Of a stretch of DNA of 64,000 nt, positions 1 through 10,401 are shown piece after piece; positions within the stretch are counted from its first letter, which is position 1, and each line of letters starts with the position of its first letter. The DNA is from Annona cherimola (taxonomy: Eukaryota; Streptophyta; Magnoliopsida; Magnoliales; Annonaceae). A program made the position numbers and the translations under genes. The notes beneath the pieces are model-generated. The model saw nothing but the letters and a program-made list of their open reading frames with translations, was not told the DNA's origin and ran no database searches. The DNA lies in contig CM059975.1 of NCBI GenBank assembly GCA_030490835.1, positions 49,033,174-49,097,173 on the forward strand, given 5' to 3'.

Positions 1-884
1 AAATTTGCTTAATCTATCATACCAAGCCCTTGGAGCTCGTTTTAATCCGTATAATGCTTTGGTTAATTTGTATACAAATTGAGATTGATCTTTTTCCTCA
101 AATCCAGGTGGTTGTTCAACATACACCTCTTCATTTATATATCCATTCAAAAATGCACTTTTAACATCTATTTGAAATAATTTAAAGTTCATATGAGATG
201 CAAAAGCTAGTAAGATGCGAATTGCTTCCAATCTAGCAACCGGGGAATAGGATTTCTCAAAATCTATTCATTCTTCTTGTGAGTATCCTTTTGCCACAAT
301 TCTAGCTTTGTTTCTTAGTACAAGTCCACTTTCATCTAGTTTGTTCCTAAAGACCCACTTGGTGCCAATAACAGTACAATCGTTTGGTCTAGGAACAAGG
401 TGCCAAACTTGATTTCTTTCAAATTGATTTAGCTCTTCTTGCATTGCTATGATCCAGTTTTCATCATCAAGAGCTTGATCAATAGTGGATGGTTCAATTT
501 TAGATACAAAGGCGTATTGTCCACAAATGTTTTGTTTTGACCTTCTAGTTTTTACACCTTCATACACATTCCCTATAACTTGTTCAATTGGATGGGCATG
601 TTTGAATTTTAAATCAGTTGGAGGTTTGTAAGAATTATTACCTTCACTTACCCTTTTTTCCAAGGAATCATCTTGCTTTTTCACATGTAGTTTTTCAAAA
701 CTACTTGCTATATCATCTGCATCACTTAAGTCATCTTTTCTTTTGAAGCATGGGTTAGTTTCATCAAAAACAACATGTATGGACTCTTCTACAACTTGGT
801 TCCGTTTATTGAATACTCTATATGCTTTGCTATTTAATGAGTAACCAAGGAATATTGCCTCATCACTTTTAGCATCTAGTTTTC
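1..884 (-). pseudogene. Ty1/copia pol fragment (end of integrase to reverse transcriptase)
   Basis: This is a minus-strand fragment of a copia polyprotein. From 888 down to 268 one open frame runs from the integrase C-terminus (LDAKSDEAIFLGY) through the linker into the RT start (GTKWVFRNKLDESG, ARIVAKGYSQEE). A TGA follows near 268. In the same frame the rest continues as recognisable RT (APVARLEAIRILL-like, DVKSAFLNGYINEEVYVEQ, ALYGLK) to the window edge. It is closely similar to 10469-11370. The upstream gag, protease and most of integrase are missing because the frame is fused at 884-889 to an LTR. Not functional as it stands. The family call is confident; the SIRE/Maximus lineage is inferred from the second copy. 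Confidence 0.88.
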
Positions 885-1576
885 CCAAGAGGGGAGGGGT
901 GAATTGGGTATTTAAAAATTTATAACTTAAACAGAAACTTTACCCCGGATTAATTTATTCCCCCTTTATGAAGAAACGAAATGGAAAGCAAATAATGTTG
1001 AAAGCAGAAATATAAATCAAACACACAAGATTTTATAGTGGTTTGGGCAACCTCCTTACTCCACTCTTCCAAGCTCACACTCCTTGTGACTTGGGTTCCA
1101 CTATTGTATTTCACAAATACAACTAGAGCAACTGCTCTCTTCTAGATTCCAGCTTTAAGGGGCATCAACAAATCGCAGCACAAGTAGGTGATGAGTTCCA
1201 CTCCAATCACACACTACTTTGCTTACACTTGATCTTAGTTCCTCAAACTAAATCAAGTTCAATACAACAATAAGAAAAACAGAAAGAATCTACACATTAC
1301 TGTTGTGTAGAGACAGTTTGGCGCAGAGAAGAACTTGTAGAGTTGGCTTTGAAGGATCAGCAGTTTAGCTCTTGCAGTTTGAAGCAAAGTTCTTCTTGTA
1401 AAGATTGGCTTGATCACTTAATGCTCTTGAAGGTAGGAGTTATGCACACTTAATGATTTTCAGCTACTTCCCTCGTCCACAATGAATGTCTTTTATAATT
1501 ATGGAGGGAATCCGAACGTTTGAAGGTAGGTGGCGCGCATTTAATGCGCCAATGTTCGAATATTTTCCGACCGTTG

Positions 1577-1665
1577 CGACCTAAGTCGCAGGTGGAGTCG
1601 ACTTCGGGTGCGACTTCGCCCAAGTCGCAGATGGAGTCGACTTCGGGGTGCGACTTCACCTCGTC
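1577..1665. repeat. two palindromic units, promoter-proximal cluster of copia LTR
   Basis: Two adjacent ~34-bp imperfect palindromes of the form AAGTCGCA-N4-GAGTCGACTT-N4-TGCGACTT. The centre AGTCGACT is itself a perfect palindrome (GTCGAC). This cluster lies between the large array and the TATA box. Confidence 0.8.
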
Positions 1666-2007
1666 AGTTAGCTTGACGAACTAGAAAACTTGGAATGTTT
1701 TAGTTTGCTTGGGTTCCTTCATGCCTTTTGTTGCTCTCTTGCATTTTTCATTTCCTTTTGAATCATTTTCATCATTTTAGCTTGCTTTCATTAGCTCCAT
1801 GTTTTGCAAGCCTTTGAACCCATATAGTCTTGAATCATATAATCTTAAATAACTTCTTGGTCGAGTTTATGCATCTTGCTTGGACTTGGATTAGTCTTCA
1901 AATGTTTCAGTTTGAGCATCTAGGTTCCCTTGATCTTCATCTTCATACAAGTTTGTCTTGAAAATAGTTAATCTCAGCTTGTCTTCTGAAATATCCCCTC
2001 TTCCCGA

Positions 2008-2453
2008 TCGAAGTCGATGCCGGAGTCGACTTGGTCTGCGACTTCGCCCAAGTCGCATGCTGGAGTCGACTTGGTCTGCGACTTCGGTGCCCCCGGATTT
2101 TGGTTTCAACTCTGGACGGAAAACGACGCCTCCAAGTCGCTACTGGAGTCGACTTGGCCTGCGACTTCACCTCAAGTCGCAAGTGGAGTCGACTTGGGGT
2201 GCGACTTTGGCACTTCGGAGTCTTGACTTCAACTCTGGAAGGAACCGTCATTTTGAAGTCGATGCTGGAGTCGACTTGGTCTGCGACTTCGCCCAAGTCG
2301 CATGCGGAGTCGACTTCATTTGCGACTTCGTCAGCTCTGCTCCCCGTTTTCAACTCTGGAAGGAATCGACGCCTTGAAGTCGATATTGGAGTCGACTTGG
2401 AGATCGACTTAGCCTTAAGTCGATGCTTGAGTCGACTTGAAAATCGACTTATC
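2008..2453. repeat. array of eight ~34-bp palindromes in copia LTR
   Basis: Eight units with arms AAGTCGCA/TGCGACTT or AAGTCGAT/ATCGACTT around GAGTCGACTT. They are grouped mostly in pairs separated by spacers containing TTCAACTCTGGA. The last two units carry the GAT/ATC version of both arms. Confidence 0.82.
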
Positions 2454-2587
2454 CTTCCATGCTTTATTTTCTTTAAATGTATATCCTTTAAACACTTCCA
2501 CAAACATGTTAGTAGCTAAGACTTACTCAAATTGATTTGTTAATCATCAAAACATGGATTTAGCTTATTTTCCACATATTTCCAACA

Positions 2588-5435
2588 GCTAAGTCTTGAG
2601 TAGCCCTTTGCACGACCCAAAAATAGCAAGGAAAAGAGGGGGAAAAGAGGAGAAAAAAAGAAGAAAGAAAGAGAAGAAAGAAAGGGATTCGAGCTAGGAA
2701 AGTTTGGATTAAAGTTCGATTCGATTCAAGTAAGTATATTTCAAGTTTTGGATGCTTTAATCCTAAGTTTCTTCTCTCAAATCATGAGCCATGAATATGG
2801 TTCATAAATAAATCTTAAAGGATGAGTTAAGATGCTTTGATATGGGGATTGAATGATTTTTGAAAGATTTAAATGAAATCATGAGTTCAAGAGAGTGAAA
2901 ATGAAAGTTTAGGTTGGATTTTGAGATGAAAGCCAACTTGGAAAATCTCAAAACCCTAAACTAAGTGGCTGTATGATTTGAACATGTTGATTTGGATGTA
3001 ATTCATGTTCTTTTGAATTACATATGATGATTTAAGCATTGGTTGATGATTTTAGCAAATATGAAACCCTAAGTTTCAAGAAATGACCCGATTTCTCCAT
3101 TTTTGGGTTAAAAATGATAAAAGGAAGTGCTTAAATTTTTTATGGATGAATTTTAGGGTAAATTACCCTAAATTAAGGACCCTTCAGATGGCCAAAGTGG
3201 GCTGGATTAATTTTCTCTAAATCTGATTTTTCAGGGTATGCATGAGGGACGTCCAAATGGGGGCCAAAACAGATGATTTTTTTATGATTTTTGTTACTGA
3301 TTGTAATGAAATTATTTATGAATGTTATTGAGGGTAAAATACCCTATGTTTAAGGTACTTTGAGTTTCCAAAAGGGTTTGAAAATATTAGCCCTAAATCT
3401 GATTTTATGGACATATGCTTGGACACGTCAAAATGGGTTAAATGAATACCCTATATGCATGAATATGTTGCTGTTATGGAAGCCAATGAATTATGAATTT
3501 TAAATATGTGATAATACCCTAAATTTGGGTTAAGAAAAGCATGTTTAGTTTCTGAAAATTATGACTTAAAAATCTGTTATGATTTAAGTCATGAAAGAGG
3601 CGTAGAAATGATGAAAAATGAGACTTAACAAGGCTGTTTTGGACATCAGTGATAAAGGAATTGAAAATTAAAAATTAAACCCTAAATTATATGTTAATTA
3701 AGGGGATTTAACAATGATGAAAATCGGTGGAGGTTTCTGTGTTAAAAAAATTTAAGAAACACATAATATATGTGTTGTACGTTGAACATATGTGAAGCAT
3801 ATGTGTGAATGGAAGCTATGTGATTTATGTGAACCTGCAAAAATGCAAAATATGCATGAAAATTTGATAACATGCATGAGGAAGTTGTTGTATGAATAAG
3901 GATTAATTATCTCAATTTTTGAGATTTATTTATGAAGCTTGGAACGTCACCTATACGCTTAAAACAAGCATTAACGTAGGAAAAATAGAATATGCATGAA
4001 AAATGGTTAATGGGAGATATAAATTCCCATATGTTGAGATATGAATGTATGCTATGTGTTTACCCTAAATATGGGATTAAAATACAAGTATGGAATGAAT
4101 GATATGATGCATAATTGCCTGTCATGTATGTATGATCGACTTGAAAATCCAAGTTGATTATGTATGTTAATGGATTATGGGTTGGAAAACTAAGCAAGCA
4201 AATGAAAATATTATGAATGCAAAGCCATTCTTATATGTATAGGTAAAGGCAAAGAGATAAGCGATATGGAAAGCTAAGGCGAAGCAGGTAAGCAAGTGAC
4301 CTTCTAAATGATTTTTGTTTTATCAAAATAGATAAAATGACTGCAAATGATGTTCTAAATGTTTTGAACCACTTTGCAATTGATTGATGGATTATTTCCA
4401 AGTTATTTAAGGATGGCCATTCCTTTATTTCAATATGTGTTGAAATGTTATTTCAATTATGATAAATGAATTGCTTACTATTTCGCAAGTATTTATGAAA
4501 AGTGATGAAGCATGGATTTAAACGATGTTTCATTGAAACGATGTTTAAAAGGGATGGTGCAAAGAATTCTCTACATGAGAATGACAAGATGCCATATGTA
4601 AGAGGTATATAATGCGGGGGTGACTAAAAGTCATGCATGGAATGGAAATCAAGTAGGCTAGTCAAGGCAGAAAGCAGGACATGGAGTCCGCCCTTAGCGT
4701 TGCCAAGTCGGAAGGTCCGGCACCAAGGATGAAAAGGATCATGTCATGAAAGAATGTTTCCCGAGCTAGCGTACCGTCACATGAAGGATAATGTCATGAA
4801 TGAAAATGATGCATTTATACATCCAATGTTTATGAACTATTTATGAAAAGTTTATAAAAAGGTTTCTGCTTCGCAGGTAGTTGATCACTTGCTAAGTGTC
4901 TCCTACCGAATGGAAAGAAATGCTTTAAAACAATGTTGCCTTCAAAATGAATTTCCTGAAAACCCTATAGCTTTCTTATTGAGTTTCGACTCACGTTTTG
5001 TTTTCCAAACTCAAAGACAGGTGAAAGGAAGGAGGCAAGGAGCACAGGTGGAGATTCAAGAATGAATGAATTCTTATGAACACCTGTATATGCCTTTATG
5101 TATGAATGATGACATTAAATTGTGAATTAATGTTGTATATGAATTATGTTATGGTTTTGTGACCATAGAAGGCTAAAAATTATTATGGTCAATTATTAAG
5201 GATGATTTATCATGATATGATTAAGTATGAAATTTATGAGATCATATGTGTATATCTCAAATGGTATAATGGCCTAAAAAGGCATTTGATGAAAATTGAA
5301 GGTATGAAATGATATAAACTCCTAAGGAGTTAAGTTTAAGTGGATAAATATCCAATAAGCCTGCCATGTGATAGGGCAATAATCCTGATCACGTTTACCA
5401 ATCGATAGATCTTTGAGTAAGGTTGTGACACTCGG
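2588..5435 (+). repeat. partial long gypsy LTR (third, diverged copy)
   Basis: This has no coding potential. It aligns in blocks with the two long LTRs at 22022 and 32872: a GA-rich block then GATTCAA-GTAAGTAT at 2640-2737, LTR text such as TAATACCCTAAATTTGGGTTAAG near 3510, an exon-like island at 4243-4287, CACTTGCTAAGTG at 4887-4899, and the TTGAGTTTCGACTCACGTTTTG block near 4979. It ends near 5435 with a GTAAGG-TTGTGACACTCGGG terminus. The 4560-4860 part has no clear match in the other two, so it is a different subfamily or a rearranged copy. Confidence 0.7.
4243..4287 (+). other. exon-like island in long LTR (copy 3)
   Basis: A purine-rich 45-nt block preceded by TATATGTATAG and followed by GTAAGCAAGTG. 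It corresponds to 47-nt blocks at 28268-28314 and 35732-35778 with the same boundaries. Splicing is inference only. Confidence 0.35.
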
Positions 5436-6523
5436 GCTGGGTCGTCGTCTCTGTCGTCGGGCTGGGGCTGGGACTGCTGCCCGAAAGAGGTTCGGACCTC
5501 AGGTGGCGTCGGTGGGAAGGACGGGAGGGTGGAGATGTCGATCTGGCGGTCCTCCGCTATCCGCCGTAGGTAGGCCTCCATCGCTTGGTCATGCTGCCGC
5601 TTGTACCTGGCTTGGGCGGCAACCAAATTCTCCAGGTTGGTTAGCCGTTCGGCCGTGGATAGCGGCTGCGAGGATGGACCCGCTGCAGGTGGAGCTGCTC
5701 TGGGGTGCATGGTGGCGGTGCGAACCCGGGGCTGGGTGCGATAGGAAAGGTCGTCTATGATGGCCTGACAGTTCAAGACCTCCTCCGTCGGCTCCCATCT
5801 GACGCCGGCCCGCTTGCGGAGTCCGGTGATGAGGGATGGAAAGTAGTAGATGCCCCAGGGTGCGGTCACACAGGCATAGATCTGCTGGTAGATAAGGCAT
5901 CCCATGTCGATCGTCATGCCACTGTAGATAGCATGGAGAAGCAGTGCTCTATCCATCGTCACCTCACTGACGTGGGTCGATGGCATCATCTGGGCCGAGA
6001 TAAAATGGAAGAACATCCGCCCGTCGTACATCATCTCGCTGAGCTTGAATGATGTGAGTTGTCCTCCTGTGGACTTCCATGTCAGAGGCCATTGGCAGAT
6101 ATGCTCGGTGATAGAGTTGACATCTCGGTCTTCTCCCTCCAAAAACTCCTCATACTGGTCCAGATAGTCAAAAGAACCCAATCCGTAATAGGAGTTGATC
6201 GCTTCAGCATGAAACGGGACGATCTTGCCTAAGACCTTCACCCCGCCCTGCTCATGTTCTACCGCATTGGCGTAGAACTCTTTCACCACTGGCACTATTG
6301 CAGATTCAGGTTGTGCGAGGAATTTTTGCCAACCGCGAGCATTCAGTGTGTTGATAAAGTTGTCGGAGAAAGAGGTAATTTTTATTCCCCGTTTGGGAAT
6401 CAGGTGCCGCTACTGAAGCAAGTCCGTGTACCGCTTGAACGCCTAAGCAGACAATAACCGGTTGGCGTCAAATTCGACGGGCTCCTAAACTTTCTTCCTT
6501 TTAGCTGAGGATGATGAAGCCAT
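5336..6523 (-). pseudogene. Athila-type extra ORF (putative plant transposon protein domain)
   Basis: A likely start ATG is at 6523 (MASSSSAKRKKV), with in-frame stops soon after and a long open part from 6295 to 5336 (319 residues). The open part reads VPVVKEFYANAVEHEQGGVKV, then GKIVPFHAEAINSYYGL, then a histidine/cysteine-poor helical region and a proline-rich tail. This is the layout of the plant-specific domain often annotated as putative plant transposon protein, carried by Athila-like elements; its biochemical role is not established. The last ~35 residues come from the adjacent LTR, so the native C-terminus is lost. Plus-strand ORFs over this region are antisense shadows. Confidence 0.7.
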
Positions 6524-7206
6524 GTCTCGAATAATCTTTTCAATCAATCACAAATCCAAAAACAACCAAACAATCCAACCTCCAATACACAACAAGGCAA
6601 ACTCCAAAATGTACCAAAAGCAATCACCGTTCAACCTCCACCAACCAACCACCAATACCAAACAAGCACCAAACCAATCTCAAGCAAATCAATCCACAAA
6701 TATTCACCCATCCAATCCAATATTCCACTCAACAGTTATCAAATCACTTCAAAGCACTTGGAATGTATCAAAAATGGAGAAATTTTTACCAACAAAGATT
6801 TACGCTTGAAAGGCTAAAACTGCCCTGCTTCTGCACTGGCGCCGGGGCGTGGGGGTATCGACACCTAGGCGCCGATCTACTGTCAGTCGGTTTCCAGCGC
6901 CACACGGAAAAGGGAAGATGATGGGGCTCAAAATGGAGCCCAAATGAAGGGGAAAGTGATGTGAAACTCAATGTAGGTGTTAGGCTTAGGAGTTGGTGAT
7001 GAAAACCGAAGTTTTTGATGGATTTGAGTGGATCTAAGTAAAGGGGGAAAAGGATGAAAATGGATGGTTGGAATGGATGAAATGGAATGATGAATCCTTG
7101 ATGAAATGCAGTTGGATTTGAGTTGAAATGGCTTGAAATCTAGGTGGGAATGTTTGGAAATGAGAAATGGGGAGTGGGATTTAGGGTTTAGAACCCTAAC
7201 CCCATG
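6524..7206 (-). other. leader between TATA box and transposon ORF, with GGCGCC motifs
   Basis: Noncoding. In minus orientation it follows the TATA box at 7213 and leads to the ATG at 6523. It includes CACCTAGGCGCCGA-type sequence near 6865, like the repeats in the Athila LTR at 19430-19680. A pyrimidine/purine-biased stretch lies at 6980-7190. Confidence 0.45.
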
Positions 7207-7213
7207 CTTTATA
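7207..7213 (-). promoter_or_regulatory. candidate TATA box upstream of transposon ORF
   Basis: TATAAAG on the minus strand, within CTCTATAAAG, about 680 bp upstream of the ATG at 6523. No transcription evidence is available. Confidence 0.35.
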
Positions 7214-7979
7214 GAGCGTCCGAGTCGCACTGTCCACGACCCGACACCGGGGTGCCAACATGTGGCACCGGGGTGCCCATGTTCTTCGGGGTGTTCCTCA
7301 TGGCGCCGGGGCGCCCCCATTCGACGCCTAGGCGCCGATTTTTTTTCATCAATTTTTTCACAATTTTTCATGGCTGCTTCCAAGCATGATCTTTATGAAA
7401 TTATGCTCCAAATTATTTTCCTGAAAATAAAAATAAAAAACCAAAAAAAAACAAAAACAAAAATAAACTTGCAAATCAAATTGAAACTAAGCAATGGGTT
7501 GCCTCCCATTCAGCGCTAAGCTTAACATCCTCAGCCCGATGTTCCTGCTGTTCAATCTGCTTTCAATTTCACCACCTCGAAGTCCTAGCCATTCGGACTG
7601 CAACCTAAAGGTTCAGTTCTAATCTTAGCCCATTTATGCATTGAGTCATGCCATATTTTACCTTCTGGCAGATGATAAAGGGGCATTTGGGTTTGAAAAT
7701 GTTCAGTTTTATTAATTGTGACCCCTTCTATTCCATTATTGGCTTTAATTTCCATGTCCTAGCTTTCCACCGGCTTAGTCAGTTGTTCGAGCCCGATGTG
7801 ACCAACGAGTCGGTCTTTAGCATAAGCAGATAACTTGCAGCCCCTAGTTGCAATCTCCTCTGGGTCCTTTTCAATACCAGTCTGGGAAGCTTTTGAACCT
7901 TTGAATTGCCCATATCTATCCTTAAGCAATCCTCTGAATCAGTTGGGCTCTGTATAGACTTGAGCACATTGAAGTAACC
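7214..7979 (-). other. degenerate Athila internal region
   Basis: No open frame above noise. 7225-7345 holds repeated short palindromes of the type CACCGGGGTG and GGCGCCGGGGCGCC / CGCCTAGGCGCCG. 7430-7480 is an A-rich tract. 7495-7560 contains GGGTTGCCTCCCATTCAGCG, a phrase common in Athila-type internal DNA. Reverse transcriptase, RNase H and integrase domains are not found anywhere in this remnant, so it is a deletion derivative. Confidence 0.5.
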
Positions 7980-8473
7980 TTTTCATTTTGCACTTGCATG
8001 GTTAATTCTCCGGCTCAAACATTGATTATCGCGTTGCCCATTGCGAGGAAAGGCCGACCGAGAATAATTGGCACATCTCAATCCTCTTCATAGTCCAGGA
8101 TAATAAAATTAGCTGGAAATATGAACTTATCCACCTTGACAAGGACATCCTCAATAATACCTTTCGGATATGTGATGGATCGATCCGCCAGTTGTAGCGT
8201 CACTGTCGTAGGCCGGGCTTCCCCGAGGCCCAATTTTCTGAAAATGGACTTGGGCATGAGATTAATACTGGCTCCCAAGTCTCATAGGGCTCTCCCGAAG
8301 TACTGGTCTCCAATCGTGCATGGGATGGTGAAACTCCCTGGGTCCTTGAGTTTAGGAGGCAGCTTCCTCTGCACCCTCACACTGGTTTCCTCTGTTAATG
8401 GCACCGTCTCGAATTCCGTCAATCGCCTTTTCTTTGATAGCACGTCTTTCATGAATTTGGCGTAGCTAGGCAT
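7980..8473 (-). pseudogene. gypsy (Athila-type) retropepsin domain, broken
   Basis: The minus-strand frame reads MPSYAKFMKDVLSKKRRL, then PPKLKDPGSFTIPCTIG, then DLGASINLMPKSIFRKLGLGE, LADRSITYPKGIIEDVLVKV and FIILDYEED, followed after a stop by VPIILGRPFLA. The D-L-G-A motif is the aspartic-protease active site; pairs of such domains cleave the Gag-Pol polyprotein. A TGA sits immediately before the active-site aspartate (near 8283, where the family has a cysteine), and a second stop follows LDYEED. Either break would prevent a full product. Upstream is gag, as in gag-pro gypsy order. Confidence 0.82.
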
Positions 8474-8499
8474 CTATTCCAAGGCTTCAACGAGAGGTA

Positions 8500-10184
8500 T
8501 ATTAATATGCAGCTGCTTTAATACCTCTAAGAACTTCTTGAATTGACCCTCCTTTTTAGTCTTTTCGAATCGCTGAGGAAATGGAGGAGCGGCCTTGGAT
8601 GCGTCGCAATTTCAACGTCCAGTTGCTTCTGGGTAGTAACTGGTTCTTCTGGCTCCTGCGACTGCTGAATCAGAGGATTAGTGGGTTCAGTCACCGATTC
8701 TAGTGGAGTTGCATCAGGTAACTGCTTTCCACTACGCAATGTGACTGCTTGGACCTATTCTTTGCCTTTTCCCTTCGAGTTTTGCTCGGTGTCGCTCTGC
8801 AACGATCCTTGGGGTCGGTTGTTCAGGGCTGAGGCCAGTTGGCCTATCTGAGCTTCCAGGTTCCTGTTCATCGTGATCTGGGATTGCATGAATTGCATAA
8901 AGAGGTTTTTCAGATCAGATTTCTTCTCTTCTCGCAGTGGCAGATTGAACTGCATTGGTCTTGCAGGCTGTTGCTGTGGGGGCTGCTGCGAGAATCAAGA
9001 CAGCTGATTCGGCCTCGTCTGGTTGTTCCATGAGAAGTTGGGATGATTTCTCTAGCCTGGGTTGTAGTTATTTCCACACTGATTCGCTGGGTTTCTTTGG
9101 AAATTTCCCACGTAATTAATGGACTCCAGGTTGGAGTCACATTCATCACTAGGATGGCCGAATTCACCACACCACGTGCAATTGTCTACCGTTGTCGACT
9201 GCTGTGGTGTAGATGCCCTTAGCCCACTGACGTTGGCTGGCTTAGATAAATTCTGAATTTTTCAAGATAAAGCGTCGATGTGGGCCTTTATCGAAGAAAC
9301 TGCGTCCAGCTAGAGCAGACCCCCACTTCGGCTTTTGTCAGATGGCAGTTGATAAGTATTGGCCACCACATTTTCGAGTAGGGCATATGATTCCTGATAG
9401 CTATTCCATAGAAAAGAACCGTTCGATGAAGAATCCACCTTGTGACGGGTGGAATCCTGGAGACCGTTATAGAAAATCTGAATTTAGACCCACAACTGAA
9501 TTCCATGATGCGGGCATTTTCAGAGCAGGTCTTTGAAGCGATCCCACGCCTCTGATAGGGTCTCTTCTCCGTGTTGCTTAAACAAGACTATATCCATCCT
9601 CAGCTTGGCTAACTTGGTAGGCGGAAAGTATTTCTCTAGGAATTTTTGTGCCAAGTTGTTCCATGTGTTGACCGAGTTCGGGGGCAAAGAGTCTAGCCAC
9701 TCCGAAGCTCGATCACGCAGAGAAAATGGAAATGTCCAAAGCCGCATTGCCTTGTCGGAGACTCCATTATGCTTAAAAGTGTTCATAATCTATAAAAAAT
9801 TTCGCAGATGGCGGTGCGGGTCTTCAAATTCTAGACCTCCGAACTGCCCAATAGACTGTAGCAACTGGAAAATCACCGATTTGATTTCAAAATTGTTGGT
9901 ATCGATCAAAGGAGGTGCAATGCTAGTTTGAACTGCATTCTGGCCAAGCGCAATCAGATCCCAAATGGTTGGTCCAAATCATCTTGAGATGGATGATTTG
10001 GGATCTCAATCCTTTTGTTTCCCTGTTGGTTTGTGTGAACATTTTCATTCTGGTTCTCAATGTGCTCCATCGTATGTTGTCGGTTCCTAGCCTCCCTGCT
10101 CTTGCGATGCCTTCTCAAATAGGCTCGTTAGGGTTCTGGATCAAAAGGAATAACAATCTCCTTTTCGGCTCTGCCTTGGCGCAT
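8500..10184 (-). pseudogene. gypsy (Athila-type) gag, degenerate
   Basis: A probable start is ATG at 10184 (MRQGRAEKEIVIPFDPEPNE). After several stops and frame changes, 9786-9520 encodes a recognisable retrotransposon gag core (WTFPFSLRDRASEWLDSLP, NTWNNLAQKFLEKYFPPTK, FKQHGEETLSEAWDRFKDLL). Near 9135-9180 a CCHC zinc knuckle is readable (CTWCGEFGHPSDEC), the nucleic-acid-binding part of nucleocapsid. Then come PMQFNLPLREEKKSDLKNLF, a short coiled-coil-like stretch (NRNLEAQIGQLASALNNR) and an SGKQLP segment. At least five breaks are visible. It lies between the primer site at 10343 and the protease. Confidence 0.8.
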
Positions 10185-10325
10185 GCAATATGAGATAACT
10201 CTGCAAAAACCAATGAAATTGAACTAGCAGAAAAAGAAATTCTAAACTAAAAAAATTATGAAAATAAACTATTCTATAGAATTATACAAGAAAGCAATAA
10301 AACTAAAAATAATTGACTAAACAAG

Positions 10326-10343
10326 TCCCCGGCAACGACATCA
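10326..10343 (-). other. primer binding site, tRNA-Asp type, decayed
   Basis: Reverse complement TGATGTCGTTGCCGGGGA. Compared with the usual Athila site TGGCGCCGTTGCCGGGGA there are three changes, all G-to-A or C-to-T. It sits just inside the LTR end at 10350. Confidence 0.75.
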
Positions 10344-10349
10344 AAAACT

Positions 10350-10401
10350 TGACGAGTTGCGTATATGTCAACTAAAATGCTCGCTATTTATGCAAGTATA
10401 C
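10350..10401 (-). repeat. 52-bp remnant of Athila LTR 3' end
   Basis: Matches the terminal part of the LTR at 16620-16680 (ACGAGTTGCGTATATGTC, then AAAATGC, then GCAAGTATAC). The LTR is cut at 10401 and fused to copia pol. Confidence 0.75.

Larger units (their letters stand above)
885..2587 (-). repeat. copia LTR, minus orientation, 3' end truncated
   Basis: The 5' end is at 2587 (reverse complement begins TGTTGGAAATATG). The 3' end lacks the last ~33 bp seen in other copies (CTCGGGACCAACA) and is fused to pol at the shared word CCCAAG (884-889). A TATA-like TATAAAAG is at 1490-1497. Palindrome arrays lie at 1577-1665 and 2008-2453. Plus-strand ORFs here are by-products of the palindromes. 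Confidence 0.85.

Noticed and set aside
2008..2453. CRISPR-like array
   Set aside because: Units are palindromic LTR repeats without unique spacers, in a plant retrotransposon.
1958..2519. Overlapping ORFs on both strands in the copia LTR (70-190 residues)
   Set aside because: They overlap in several frames over the palindrome arrays, where a lack of stops on both strands follows from the symmetric GTCGAC-rich sequence. No domain is recognisable, and similar ORFs appear in the other LTRs.
5413..6052. Plus-strand ORFs over the Athila extra ORF
   Set aside because: They are antisense to a recognisable minus-strand domain, rich in Arg/Gly as expected from complementing a GC-rich coding region.
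8910..9170. Minus-strand ORF MVNSAILVMNVTPTW...
   Set aside because: The correct frame here encodes the gag zinc knuckle CTWCGEFGHPSDEC; this ORF is a frame-shifted shadow.
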